Of a stretch of DNA of 41,209 bases, positions 8,720-16,872 are shown in pieces. Under the pieces are notes generated by a model. The model worked only from the letters and a program-made list of their open reading frames with translations. It was not told the origin of the DNA and ran no database searches. Origin of the DNA: JBGUVL01 sp964370395. GTDB taxonomy: Bacteria > Bacillota_I > Bacilli_A > Erysipelotrichales > Erysipelotrichaceae. Position numbers and translations under genes: made by a program. Where the stretch lies: the NCBI GenBank assembly GCA_964370395.1, contig CAYJIZ010000021.1, forward strand, positions 1-41,209, written 5' to 3'. The first letter of the stretch is position 1. Every line of letters begins with the position of its first letter.

Positions 8720-9482
8720 CTTGTTGTCCTCCTTCACTTACAGGCACTGTCGTTGGTGTCTTATAAAATTCAATTAATGCAAAGATCGTACCGATTAAAG
8801 CGATACCAATTACTGGTAAACCTAAGTAAGAAGCACATACGTAACCTAATAATACGAATGGAATTAATTCTTTCTTTGCCATTACTGTTAAAATCATTGC
8901 GAAACCGATTGCTGGTAACATTTTACCTGCTACAGATAATCCGTTTAATAAGATTTCTGGGATAAAGTCAACTAGTTTCAATACGAAGTCCATTGATATA
9001 GCACCACCGAATCCTAATGCGAATCCAATGATTGCGAAAATCCAAATTGTTGCATTTGCTTCAAATTTGAAACGTTTGAAGTTTCCTTTCAACAATGCGT
9101 TCTTCGCTCCTTCTGGAGCCCCTGCACGCACTGTATAAGCAAACGTTTGTACGAATTGAATCGCAACTGCAATTGGTGTAGAAATGGCCAAAGCCGCTTC
9201 TGGTGTAATACTTCCTTTACTTGTGATTGCCATTAATGTTCCAAAGATACCTGGACCAATTGGGTTTGGTGGAACTGTTCCTCCAGCACCTACTCCAAAT
9301 CCCATGTATGCCAATTCCGATAATGCTCCCATTGCCAATGCCGTAGGAATGTCACCTAAGATAACCCCAACTCCAAAAGACAATACGATACAACGGTTTG
9401 AATAAATTCCTAATAACATCCCTGAAAAACAGAACGCTGTCCATAATCCAATTAGGATAGCTTCAATTATTGTTATTTCCAT
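8706..9482 (-). CDS. PTS system mannose/sorbose-family IIC component
   Basis: A 258-residue polytopic membrane protein. The segment GVGAGGTVPPNPIGPGI is characteristic of the N-acetylgalactosamine/hyaluronan branch of sorbose-type IIC proteins. It forms the sugar channel with IID. The gene lies between IIB (24-bp gap) and IID (overlap) in one operon. Substrate specificity toward glycosaminoglycan disaccharides rests on the neighbouring Ugl and lyase genes. Confidence 0.9.
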   Translation of the reverse strand: MEITIIEAILIGLWTAFCFSGMLLGIYSNRCIVLSFGVGVILGDIPTALAMGALSELAYMGFGVGAGGTVPPNPIGPGIFGTLMAITSKGSITPEAALAISTPIAVAIQFVQTFAYTVRAGAPEGAKNALLKGNFKRFKFEANATIWIFAIIGFALGFGGAISMDFVLKLVDFIPEILLNGLSVAGKMLPAIGFAMILTVMAKKELIPFVLLGYVCASYLGLPVIGIALIGTIFALIEFYKTPTTVPVSEGGQQDDWI

Positions 9483-9506
9483 AATAATCTCCTTTTCTTA
9501 ATACGC

Positions 9507-9998
9507 TTAAATGTATTGCGTAATATCTACTTCAACACTCGCATTTCCTTCGCTAAATGTTGTTTTCGTATCAAACGATACGTTAAATTTCTCTTTTAAT
9601 GTGCGCAAGTTCGCTTTGTCTTCTTCACCTAAGAAGATTGATCTTGTCACTTTTTCTTTTCCTTCACAATTGTGAATATTCCCAATGTTAATATGCGAAA
9701 TAGGAACGCCACCTTCAACTAAACGTAACGCATCCTTCACATCTTTAATTAAAATAAAGATTTTTTGTTCCGCACTCGCTTTGTGAATCACATCAATTGT
9801 TTTTTGTACACTGAAGAAACGAACCGCGATACTATCAGGTAATACTGACTTCATCAACGTTTGTTCCATTGGTGATTCACTCACCTCATCATTTGCACAA
9901 ATAACCGTGTTACATCCTAACACTTTTATCCACATTTGTCCTTGTCCATGAATTAATCTTTCATCAATTCTAGTCATCATTATATTTGGTTGTGTCAT
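9507..9998 (-). CDS. PTS system mannose/sorbose-family IIB component
   Basis: A 163-residue soluble IIB protein. The N-terminal RIDERLIHGQG holds the phosphorylated histidine (His17), as in the sorbose/AgaV group. It passes phosphate from a IIA protein to the sugar bound by IIC/IID. GGAGG lies just before the start, and the gap to ugl is only 10 bp. No IIA gene is present in the operon, so IIB must use a IIA encoded elsewhere. Confidence 0.92.
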   Translation of the reverse strand: MTQPNIMMTRIDERLIHGQGQMWIKVLGCNTVICANDEVSESPMEQTLMKSVLPDSIAVRFFSVQKTIDVIHKASAEQKIFILIKDVKDALRLVEGGVPISHINIGNIHNCEGKEKVTRSIFLGEEDKANLRTLKEKFNVSFDTKTTFSEGNASVEVDITQYI

Positions 9999-10008
9999 TT
10001 TTCCTCCA

Positions 10009-11208
10009 TTACCAATATAATTGCCAATCTTTAATCATTCTTGTTAGGGCTTCAAAATAATAGAAGTCTCCCCAAATATTTCCTTCATCAACACCTTTGT
10101 TTGAATGCCAAGAATACACTCCATGGTATAACACAGGGTTTCCTGGTTCGTGTTGTTTGCTTGTATAGTTTCTTATTAAAGAACGCATTATATTGTGTGT
10201 CGCTTTCGCATACACTTCTTTGTCTTCATCACTTTCAGCTAAATACTTATTCATTTCTAACATTCCACAACAAGCGATGGCTGCTGCACTCGAGTCTCTT
10301 GCTTGTTTGGCATCATCAACAAAGATTAAATCCCAGTAACATACGTTATCTTCTGGTAAACGATTTAAGAAATAATTACTCATCCCTTTATAAAGTGGAA
10401 TCAATTCCTCATTACGTGAATGTCTGTAATTTAAAGGAATACCATACATTCCCCATGCTTGCCCACGCGCCCATGAAGACGTGTCGCTGTATCCTTGTCT
10501 AGTCGCTCCACGAAGTGGTGCTCCTGTTTCAGGATCCATATAAAAAGTATGGTATGCACTTGCATCTTCACGAATGACATATTGTACACTCGTCGCAAAA
10601 TGCTTTTTGGCAATGCTTTCGTATTTCTTATCTCCTGTTTCCTTTGTTGCCCAATAAAGAAGTGGAATGTTCAACATACAATCGATTATAAAACGATAAT
10701 GATCTGGATTGTTGTATTCACCCCACGCTTGAATGAATTCCCCTTTTTCTTGGTAACGTGTGATTAATTTATCAGCAGCTAAAAGCGCCGCTTGTTTTGC
10801 TTTTTCATCTTTTGTTAATTGGTAAGCAGCCACACAACTAGGGGAATACAAGAATCCCAAATCGTGGTGGTCTACCTCAATATTGTTTTGAATACGGTGC
10901 AAAAAGCTCTCTACATTTTTTTGCGCTAATGCACGATATTTCTCATCATTTGTATACTCGTAAGCAAGCCATAACATCCCTGTCCAAAATCCATCTGTCC
11001 ATTCGATGTTCTCAATAATTGGATACGTTAACCCTTTGGTTGCAGAATAGGGAAATTTGTTTTCGAAGTACTCCATGTTCAAATCAATTTGAGCAATTAC
11101 TTCGTCGATTGCTTTCGTAATTTCATCCTTTGTTAAAGGCTGTGTTTGAAGAAACTCTTCTCTTTTTAAGATTTCTTCTTGGTTGACTTTCTTAATTGTG
11201 TTTGACAT
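10009..11208 (-). CDS. ugl: Unsaturated glucuronyl hydrolase (GH88)
   Basis: A 399-residue alpha/alpha-barrel hydrolase that hydrates the 4,5-double bond of unsaturated uronic acid and so splits glycosaminoglycan disaccharides made by lyases. The two essential acids appear as Asp116 (in VDHHDLGF) and Asp176 (in FIIDCMLN), matching the positions known for streptococcal enzymes within one residue. Arg237 and the SWHSNK segment (Ser366, Ser369, Lys371) match the arrangement linked to binding sulfated substrates. It has no signal peptide and is cytoplasmic. It is first in the leftward operon, behind an operator-controlled promoter. Products are a neutral amino sugar and an unstable keto-uronate passed to DhuI. 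Confidence 0.92.
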   Translation of the reverse strand: MSNTIKKVNQEEILKREEFLQTQPLTKDEITKAIDEVIAQIDLNMEYFENKFPYSATKGLTYPIIENIEWTDGFWTGMLWLAYEYTNDEKYRALAQKNVESFLHRIQNNIEVDHHDLGFLYSPSCVAAYQLTKDEKAKQAALLAADKLITRYQEKGEFIQAWGEYNNPDHYRFIIDCMLNIPLLYWATKETGDKKYESIAKKHFATSVQYVIREDASAYHTFYMDPETGAPLRGATRQGYSDTSSWARGQAWGMYGIPLNYRHSRNEELIPLYKGMSNYFLNRLPEDNVCYWDLIFVDDAKQARDSSAAAIACCGMLEMNKYLAESDEDKEVYAKATHNIMRSLIRNYTSKQHEPGNPVLYHGVYSWHSNKGVDEGNIWGDFYYFEALTRMIKDWQLYW

Positions 11209-11237
11209 AAGCCCTCCTTAAACATCATTCGATTTTT

Positions 11238-11251
11238 GTAAACTGGTTTAC
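11238..11251. promoter_or_regulatory. LacI-type operator 2 (ugl promoter)
   Basis: GTAAACTGGTTTAC has perfect 6-bp arms. It sits about 5-18 bp downstream of the predicted transcription start of the leftward operon. Confidence 0.8.
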
Positions 11252-11262
11252 TAGACAATTTC

Positions 11263-11291
11263 ATTATAGGTGTACGCAATACCAAAGTCAA
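11263..11291 (-). promoter_or_regulatory. Promoter of the ugl-PTS operon
   Basis: On the minus strand, TTGACT (11286-11291), a 17-bp spacer and TATAAT (11263-11268). This is a near-consensus sigma-A promoter, so tight repression by the LacI protein is plausible. Confidence 0.8.
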
Positions 11292-11392
11292 CCACTTTTT
11301 TTACTTTTTTTTCGCCTACTATCCTCTCTTTCCTATATAATATAGCGTTTTTAGGCCTCTTACTACGATTCTTAACTTTTTTCAAATAAGCG

Positions 11393-11421
11393 TTGACAAA
11401 ACCGGTTTACTAATTTACACT
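11393..11421 (+). promoter_or_regulatory. Promoter of the kdgA-kdgK-dhuD-dhuI operon
   Basis: TTGACA (11393-11398), a 17-bp spacer and TACACT (11416-11421). Operator 3 lies inside it and operator 4 at the start point. Confidence 0.75.
11397..11410. promoter_or_regulatory. LacI-type operator 3
   Basis: CAAAACCGGTTTAC overlaps the -35 of the rightward operon. Its centre is 29 bp from that of operator 4. Confidence 0.75.
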
Positions 11422-11425
11422 AATG

Positions 11426-11439
11426 GTGAACTGGTTTAC
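11426..11439. promoter_or_regulatory. LacI-type operator 4
   Basis: GTGAACTGGTTTAC lies at the predicted transcription start of the rightward operon. Together with operator 3 it would give two repressor dimers on one promoter. Confidence 0.75.
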
Positions 11440-11484
11440 TGATGTGGTTACTAGACATAACAACATAGAAAAGAAGGTATTGTA

Positions 11485-12465
11485 ATGAGACAAGAAGTAA
11501 TAAGACGTTTATCGGGTATTGGAATCATTCCCGTGGTTCGCATCGACGATCCACAAGATAGCATTCCTCTAGCCCAAGCATTATTGCAAGGAGGCATCGA
11601 CTGTGCAGAAATCACTTTCCGTTCTGTGCATGCGAAACATGCCATCCAACAAATTACAAGCCAATTGCCAGACATGCTTGTGGGAGCAGGAACCGTACTT
11701 TCCCCTTCCCAAGCAAAAGAAGCGGTAGAAGCAGGGGCGCAATTTATTATCACCCCTGGCTTCAACCCAAGTGTCGTTGAATGGTGTATTGAACATGACG
11801 TATTTGTGATTCCTGGTATTTCCAGTGCATCAGAAATTGAAATGGCATTGGCTTACCAATTAACACATGTAAAGTTTTTCCCAGCAGAAAGCAGTGGCGG
11901 AGCCAAAAAGATCAAAGATTTAAGTGCTCCATACCAAAACTTAACGTTCATTCCAACAGGTGGAATCAGCGCGAAAAACATGCATGAATATTTAGCATTG
12001 CCTTGTGTTGATGCAATCGGTGGAAGCTTCATGCTGCCACAAGAAGCAATCGACAAAAAAGACTTTGCATTAATCAAACAACTGAGTCAACAAGCAGTAG
12101 CAAGTATGCTAGCATACGAATTGATCCACTTAGGTATCGATAGCGAAGGAAAACAGGAAGCAGATGACATTGCGAAATTATTGTGTTCCCTATTTCACTT
12201 TCCATTGTATGAAAAACCAAATAGCACATTTGCTGGTAAGTATTTCGAAGTTCGTTTCGACAAAGGAAGCGCACCACATGGTCATATGGGGATTTACACA
12301 CCATACCCTGAAAAAGCAATGTACCATTTAAGCAAAATGGGTATCCGATTCAAAGAAGAAACGATCACGCGAAACAAAAAAACAAAACGCATTAACTTTG
12401 TGTATTTGGATTTAGAAATTGCTGGATTTAATATTCATTTAATTAATCCAGACGTGAAAATGTAG
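11485..12465 (+). CDS. kdgA: 2-keto-3-deoxy-6-phosphogluconate aldolase with extra C-terminal domain
   Basis: A 326-residue protein. Residues 1-205 are a class I KDPG/KHG aldolase with Glu42 and Arg46 (EITFR), GAGTVL (67-72), TPGF (90-93), the Schiff-base Lys130 (VKFFPA) and PTGG (157-160). It splits KDPG to pyruvate and glyceraldehyde 3-phosphate. Residues about 209-326 are an added domain (start MLAYELIHLGID, end FNIHLINP) that looks like a glyoxalase/VOC fold; plain family members end near 210 residues. The ATG follows AAGAAGG. It is first in the rightward operon. The role of the added domain is unknown; it may bind a ligand or stabilise the trimer. Confidence 0.9.
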   Translation: MRQEVIRRLSGIGIIPVVRIDDPQDSIPLAQALLQGGIDCAEITFRSVHAKHAIQQITSQLPDMLVGAGTVLSPSQAKEAVEAGAQFIITPGFNPSVVEWCIEHDVFVIPGISSASEIEMALAYQLTHVKFFPAESSGGAKKIKDLSAPYQNLTFIPTGGISAKNMHEYLALPCVDAIGGSFMLPQEAIDKKDFALIKQLSQQAVASMLAYELIHLGIDSEGKQEADDIAKLLCSLFHFPLYEKPNSTFAGKYFEVRFDKGSAPHGHMGIYTPYPEKAMYHLSKMGIRFKEETITRNKKTKRINFVYLDLEIAGFNIHLINPDVKM

Positions 12466-12474
12466 GTGACAAAA

Positions 12475-13494
12475 ATGAAAGTGATAACATTTGGAGAAAT
12501 CATGTTGCGTTTAGCACCACATGGTTATTATCGTTTCTCACAATCGCAAGATTTTGAAGCGACATATGGTGGAGGAGAAGCAAACGTTGCTGTTTCCTTA
12601 GCCAATTATGGAATGGATTGTGCATTCGTTAGTAAAGTGCCAACACACGCGATTGGCCAATGCGCAATCAATGATTTACGCAAATATGGAGTGGATACTT
12701 CAAAAGTAACGCGAGGCGGAGAACGTTTGGGTATTTACTTTTTAGAAAAAGGAGCATCGCAAAGAGCGAGCCAAGTTATTTACGATCGTGCTTACTCAGC
12801 GATTGCACAAGCACAACCAGAAGATTTTGATTGGGATAGCATCTTTGCTGATGCAACTTGGTTTCACTTTACAGGCATCACACCTGCCTTAAGTGACCAG
12901 ATGGCTAACATCGTAATCGAAGCTTGTGCAAATGCGAAAAAGCGCAACATTACCATTTCTTGTGATTTGAACTTCCGTAAGAAATTATGGACAAGTGACA
13001 AAGCCAATTCGGTAATGAGTGAAATCATGCCTTATGTAGATGTATGTATCGCCAACGAGGAAGACTGTGAAAAAGTCTTTGGTATCAAGGCTTCGAATAC
13101 AGACATCAACAGTGGTGTCGTAAACCACGATGGGTATATCGATGTAGCAAAACAAGTCAAACAACGTTTTGGTTGTGACTATGTTGCCATCACACTACGC
13201 GAAAGCATCAGTGCAAATGACAACAAATGGAGTGCAATGCTATTTGATGGTAACCAAGCTTACTTCTCAAAAAAATACGATTTGCATATTGTTGATCGTG
13301 TTGGTGGAGGAGACAGCTTCGGTGCTGGTTTAATCTATGCATTAAGCCATCAAATGCCAGCACAAGAAAGCATTGAATTCGCCATTGGAGCAAGTGCTTT
13401 AAAACACTCCATTGAAGGTGACTATAACCGTGTAAGTGTCGAAGAGATCATGACTTTAGTAAGTGGTGATGGTTCTGGACGCGTACAACGATAG
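12475..13494 (+). CDS. kdgK: 2-keto-3-deoxygluconate kinase (PfkB family)
   Basis: A 339-residue ribokinase-family sugar kinase. The N-terminal FGEIMLRLAP and GGGEANVAVSLANYG bind sugar, and the C-terminal VGGGDSFGAGL carries the catalytic Asp and anion hole. It phosphorylates KDG to KDPG, the substrate of the aldolase encoded just upstream. The start was set at the ATG at 12475: AGGTGA lies 5-6 nt before it, while an in-frame GTG at 12466 directly follows the aldolase stop codon and overlaps the ribosome site. Confidence 0.9.
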   Translation: MKVITFGEIMLRLAPHGYYRFSQSQDFEATYGGGEANVAVSLANYGMDCAFVSKVPTHAIGQCAINDLRKYGVDTSKVTRGGERLGIYFLEKGASQRASQVIYDRAYSAIAQAQPEDFDWDSIFADATWFHFTGITPALSDQMANIVIEACANAKKRNITISCDLNFRKKLWTSDKANSVMSEIMPYVDVCIANEEDCEKVFGIKASNTDINSGVVNHDGYIDVAKQVKQRFGCDYVAITLRESISANDNKWSAMLFDGNQAYFSKKYDLHIVDRVGGGDSFGAGLIYALSHQMPAQESIEFAIGASALKHSIEGDYNRVSVEEIMTLVSGDGSGRVQR

Positions 13495-13506
13495 AAAGGA
13501 AATAGT

Positions 13507-14298
13507 ATGAAACCATTTGAATTAAAAGATTTTGAACTACAAGACAAAGTAGCATTCGTAACTGGTGGATGTTATGGAATTGGTTTTGCCATTGCGAGTG
13601 CGTTAGCACAAGCAGGTGCAACCATCGTCTTTAATGCATTAAATGAAGATATGATCAAGGATGCACAAAAACAATACGATGCGCTAGGTTACAAAGCGCA
13701 TGGGTATGTATGTGATGTTACAGATGAAGCGGCAATTCAAGCTTTGGTAAAAGAAGTTGAAGAAACAATTGGAGTCATTGACATCCTAGTGAATAACGCA
13801 GGTATCATCAAACGTATTCCAATGATTGAAATGAGTGCAGAAGACTTCAGACAAGTTGTTGACGTTGACTTAAATGCACCATTCATCGTCGCAAAAACAG
13901 TCATCCCTTCTATGATTAAAAAAGGGGGAGGAAAAATCATCAACATCTGTTCGATGATGTCAGAATTAGGTCGTGAAACCGTAAGTGCTTATGCTGCCGC
14001 AAAAGGTGGTTTGAAGATGCTTACCAAAAATATTGCGAGTGAATATGGACAATACAATATCCAATGTAATGGAATTGGTCCCGGTTACATCGCAACACCA
14101 CAAACAGCACCACTTCGTGAAGATGGACATCCATTTAATGATTTCATCATCGCGAAAACACCAGCAGCTCGCTGGGGTGAACCAAAGGATCTAGCTGGTC
14201 CTGCTGTATTCTTAGCAAGTTCTGCAAGTGACTTTGTAAATGGACATATTTTATATGTCGATGGTGGAATTCTTGCATACATTGGAAAACAACCATAA
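13507..14298 (+). CDS. dhuD: DhuD/KduD-type short-chain dehydrogenase
   Basis: A 263-residue short-chain dehydrogenase/reductase. The cofactor motif TGGCYGIG spans 19-26, NNAG is 96-99, and the catalytic set is Ser149, Tyr162 and Lys166. In the streptococcal glycosaminoglycan locus the matching enzyme (DhuD) reduces 3-deoxy-D-glycero-2,5-hexodiulosonate to 2-keto-3-deoxygluconate, which fits its place between kdgK and dhuI. Sequence alone would also allow the label gluconate 5-dehydrogenase; context favours DhuD. Gaps to the flanking genes are 12 and 17 bp. Confidence 0.87.
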   Translation: MKPFELKDFELQDKVAFVTGGCYGIGFAIASALAQAGATIVFNALNEDMIKDAQKQYDALGYKAHGYVCDVTDEAAIQALVKEVEETIGVIDILVNNAGIIKRIPMIEMSAEDFRQVVDVDLNAPFIVAKTVIPSMIKKGGGKIINICSMMSELGRETVSAYAAAKGGLKMLTKNIASEYGQYNIQCNGIGPGYIATPQTAPLREDGHPFNDFIIAKTPAARWGEPKDLAGPAVFLASSASDFVNGHILYVDGGILAYIGKQP

Positions 14299-14315
14299 AA
14301 GAAAGAGGTATACTA

Positions 14316-14954
14316 ATGAAAATTGGTTTAATTAACGAAAACTCACAAGCTGCAAAAAACAGCTTAATTTACACAGAATTACAACAACAAGCAAAACTGG
14401 CTGGACATGAAGTAGACAACTATGGAATGTATAGCGCAGAAGATGAACACCAATTAACATACGTAAAAATTGGTTTATTGTCTTCTATCCTACTATCGAC
14501 AAAAGCAGTCGATTTCATTATTACTGGATGTGGAACAGGACAAGGAGCAATGCTAGCTTGTAACAGTTTCCCTAATGTTCTATGTGGACATGTTACGGAC
14601 CCTTGTGATGCTTACATCTTCGGTCAAGTAAACGATGGTAACGCAATCGCAATGCCATTTGCACAAAACTTCGGTTGGGGTGGTGAAATTAACTTACGCT
14701 ACACATTTGAAAAACTATTCTCTGAAGAGTTTGGAAATGGATACCCAAGAGAAAGAGTTGTGCCTGAACAAGCAAACAAACGTATTTTAGACGAAGTAAA
14801 AAAAGTGACACATCGTCCATTAATTGATATTTTAAAAGGAATCGATCAAACGTTCTTAAAAGAAACAATCGATTACCCTGAATTCAAAGAAATGTTCTTC
14901 GCTAACTGCAAAGATGATGAGATTGCAAGTTACTTACGCGAAGTATTAAAATAA
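14316..14954 (+). CDS. dhuI: DhuI-type isomerase of the RpiB/LacA/LacB family
   Basis: A 212-residue protein of the ribose-5-phosphate isomerase B family. The conserved core includes ITGCGTGQGAMLACN (about 69-83) and GQVNDGNAIAMPFAQNFGWG (about 107-126). It is longer than RpiB (about 150 residues), as are the streptococcal DhuI enzymes, which isomerise 4-deoxy-L-threo-5-hexosulose uronate from unsaturated uronic acid. No KduI-type isomerase is visible nearby, so this enzyme would fill that step. It is last in the rightward operon and is followed by a terminator. Confidence 0.85.
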   Translation: MKIGLINENSQAAKNSLIYTELQQQAKLAGHEVDNYGMYSAEDEHQLTYVKIGLLSSILLSTKAVDFIITGCGTGQGAMLACNSFPNVLCGHVTDPCDAYIFGQVNDGNAIAMPFAQNFGWGGEINLRYTFEKLFSEEFGNGYPRERVVPEQANKRILDEVKKVTHRPLIDILKGIDQTFLKETIDYPEFKEMFFANCKDDEIASYLREVLK

Positions 14955-14974
14955 TCATAATATAATAGCTGTTA

Positions 14975-15037
14975 TTTTCGCACATGGCCTTTTATCAAAG
15001 TTCTCCTAAATCAAAATAAAATAAACATGTGCGAAAA
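14975..15037. repeat. 12-bp inverted repeat with a 39-nt loop
   Basis: TTTTCGCACATG (14975-14986) and CATGTGCGAAAA (15026-15037) are perfect complements. It has no T tract after the stem, so it is not a standard terminator; a standard one follows at 15041. Function unknown. Confidence 0.6.
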
Positions 15038-15040
15038 AAA

Positions 15041-15071
15041 GAGTCTAATTCTTACGAATTAGGCTCTTTTT
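15041..15071. terminator. Bidirectional terminator, dhuI operon and ABC exporter
   Basis: An 11-bp stem from GAGTCTAATTC (15041-15051) to GAATTAGGCTC (15056-15066) with one G-T pair, flanked by an A run on the left and a T run on the right. It ends both convergent transcripts. Confidence 0.85.
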
Positions 15072-15075
15072 ACAT

Positions 15076-16812
15076 TTATTGAAATTGCATATTATATAAT
15101 TTCGCATACACGCCATCATGGGCTAATAGTTGTTCGTGGTTTCCACTTTCAACAATCCCCTCTTCATCCATCACCACAATGCGTTGCGCATTCTTAATTG
15201 TTGACAAACGGTGTGCAATCACAAAGGTAGTACGATTTGCTGCTAAGGATTCCAAAGACTCCTGAACCACTTTTTCACTTTCATTATCCAAAGCACTTGT
15301 CGCTTCATCAAAGATTAAGATACTAGGATTTTTCAAGAAAACACGGGCAATGGAAATACGTTGCTTTTGTCCACCTGACAATTTCACTCCACGTTGTCCA
15401 ATATCAGTGAAGTAACCATCTTCAAGTTCCATAATGAAATCATGCGCATTCGCACGTTTGGCAGCACGGATGATATCCTCTTCACTCGCCTGTGGATTTC
15501 CATACGCGATATTATCCATAATGGTTCCACTAAACAAATACACATCTTGTTGGACGATACCAATGTGTGAACGAAGCGATTGTAACTTCACATCGCGAAT
15601 GTCTATTCCATCAATACAGATGCGTCCACAATCCACATCATAGAAACGAGGAATCAAAGAACACAAAGTTGTTTTCCCTGCTCCACTTTGGCCAACCAAA
15701 GCGATGTACTCGCCTGCTTTTACTTCTAAGTTAATATCCCTTAAGACATCTTCACTTGTATCCTGGTAAGCAAAGCTAACGTGTTCAAAAGTAACGTCTC
15801 CTTTGACACTTTGTAATGCTAGTGCATTTTCATGGTCTTTAATATCAGGATTGATCTCCAACAACTCCATGAAGCGTTCAAATCCACTCACCCCTTCTTG
15901 GAACTGTTCCGTAAAGTTAATCAACTTCTTAATCGGATCGGTTAAGTTCCCGATATACAATAAGAAGGCAATCAAATCTCCAGCATTCAAGACACTTTGT
16001 GAGATCAGCATACTTCCTCCCACAATTACGATTACACTAATTAAACTGATGAACGCACCAAGTCCTGAATGGAAACGCCCCATCTTATGATAAGAGTTAC
16101 GTTTCGTATTTAACCATTTGTCATTCTCACTTGAAAAACGGTGTAATTCTTGGTGTTCATTCGCAAATGATTTCACAACACGAATCCCAGATAAGCTATC
16201 CTCAATACGCGCATTGATATCCCCAATCTTTTTCTTATTTTCACGAAACGCTTTTTTCATCTGGCGATTGTAGTAAATTGAGAATATGACCATAAATGGA
16301 ATAATTGAAAAAACAATTAAAGTAAGAGGAACATTAATCGTCAGTAAAATAATAAACGCTCCTACAATTTTAATAATCGAAATAACAATATCCTCTGGCC
16401 CATGGTGGTATAACTCAGTAAGAGAAAACAGATCATTGGTCAAACGTGTCATCAACTGTCCCACTTTTTGGTTGTCATAAAAGTTGAAACTTAACTTTTG
16501 GTAGTGTTGAAACAATTCGTTTCGCATATCTGCTTCCATGTAAGCACCCATCACATGTCCTTGGTATGCGACAAAGTAATTACAAAAATATTCGATGATA
16601 ATCAAAACAATCATGAAACCACCAAAATACAAAATGACTTCCATCGCTTGGCTCATATCGTCCATTAACACATTATTTGTGATATAGCGTGTGATTAATG
16701 GAAACAACAATGAAATACTCGCAGCGATAAAAGCACAGATCATATCTTTAAAAAACAAACCTTTGTATGGTTTGTAGTAACTTAAAAACTTACGTAATCT
16801 ATGTTTATTCAC
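15076..16812 (-). CDS. ABC exporter half-transporter (fused permease and ATPase)
   Basis: A 578-residue ABC exporter. Residues about 10-310 form a six-helix membrane domain; about 335-578 form the ATPase with Walker A GQSGAGKTT, signature LSGGQ, Walker B ILIFDEATSALD and the switch His in VIAHRLST. Such proteins work as homo- or heterodimers to export lipids, peptides or drugs; no partner gene is adjacent, so a homodimer of the MsbA/BmrA type is likely. The start was set at the GTG at 16812, which follows AGAGGG. The GTG at 16830 would lie almost on the predicted transcription start. The substrate is unknown. Confidence 0.85.
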   Translation of the reverse strand: MNKHRLRKFLSYYKPYKGLFFKDMICAFIAASISLLFPLITRYITNNVLMDDMSQAMEVILYFGGFMIVLIIIEYFCNYFVAYQGHVMGAYMEADMRNELFQHYQKLSFNFYDNQKVGQLMTRLTNDLFSLTELYHHGPEDIVISIIKIVGAFIILLTINVPLTLIVFSIIPFMVIFSIYYNRQMKKAFRENKKKIGDINARIEDSLSGIRVVKSFANEHQELHRFSSENDKWLNTKRNSYHKMGRFHSGLGAFISLISVIVIVGGSMLISQSVLNAGDLIAFLLYIGNLTDPIKKLINFTEQFQEGVSGFERFMELLEINPDIKDHENALALQSVKGDVTFEHVSFAYQDTSEDVLRDINLEVKAGEYIALVGQSGAGKTTLCSLIPRFYDVDCGRICIDGIDIRDVKLQSLRSHIGIVQQDVYLFSGTIMDNIAYGNPQASEEDIIRAAKRANAHDFIMELEDGYFTDIGQRGVKLSGGQKQRISIARVFLKNPSILIFDEATSALDNESEKVVQESLESLAANRTTFVIAHRLSTIKNAQRIVVMDEEGIVESGNHEQLLAHDGVYAKLYNMQFQ

Positions 16813-16838
16813 GACAATCCCTCTTTTCACGTTACTCT

Positions 16839-16867
16839 ATTATAATAAAGAAATGAAAATATGACAA
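16839..16867 (-). promoter_or_regulatory. Promoter of the ABC exporter gene
   Basis: On the minus strand, TTGTCA (16862-16867), a 17-bp spacer and TATAAT (16839-16844). The predicted start near 16832 leaves a short leader of about 20 nt and supports the GTG at 16812. Confidence 0.7.
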
Positions 16868-16872
16868 ATGAG

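Noticed and set aside
11209..11484. Possible hidden PTS IIA gene between the two arms of the glycosaminoglycan locus
   Set aside because: The 276 bp hold only the divergent promoters and three operators. No frame is long enough for a IIA of about 140 residues.
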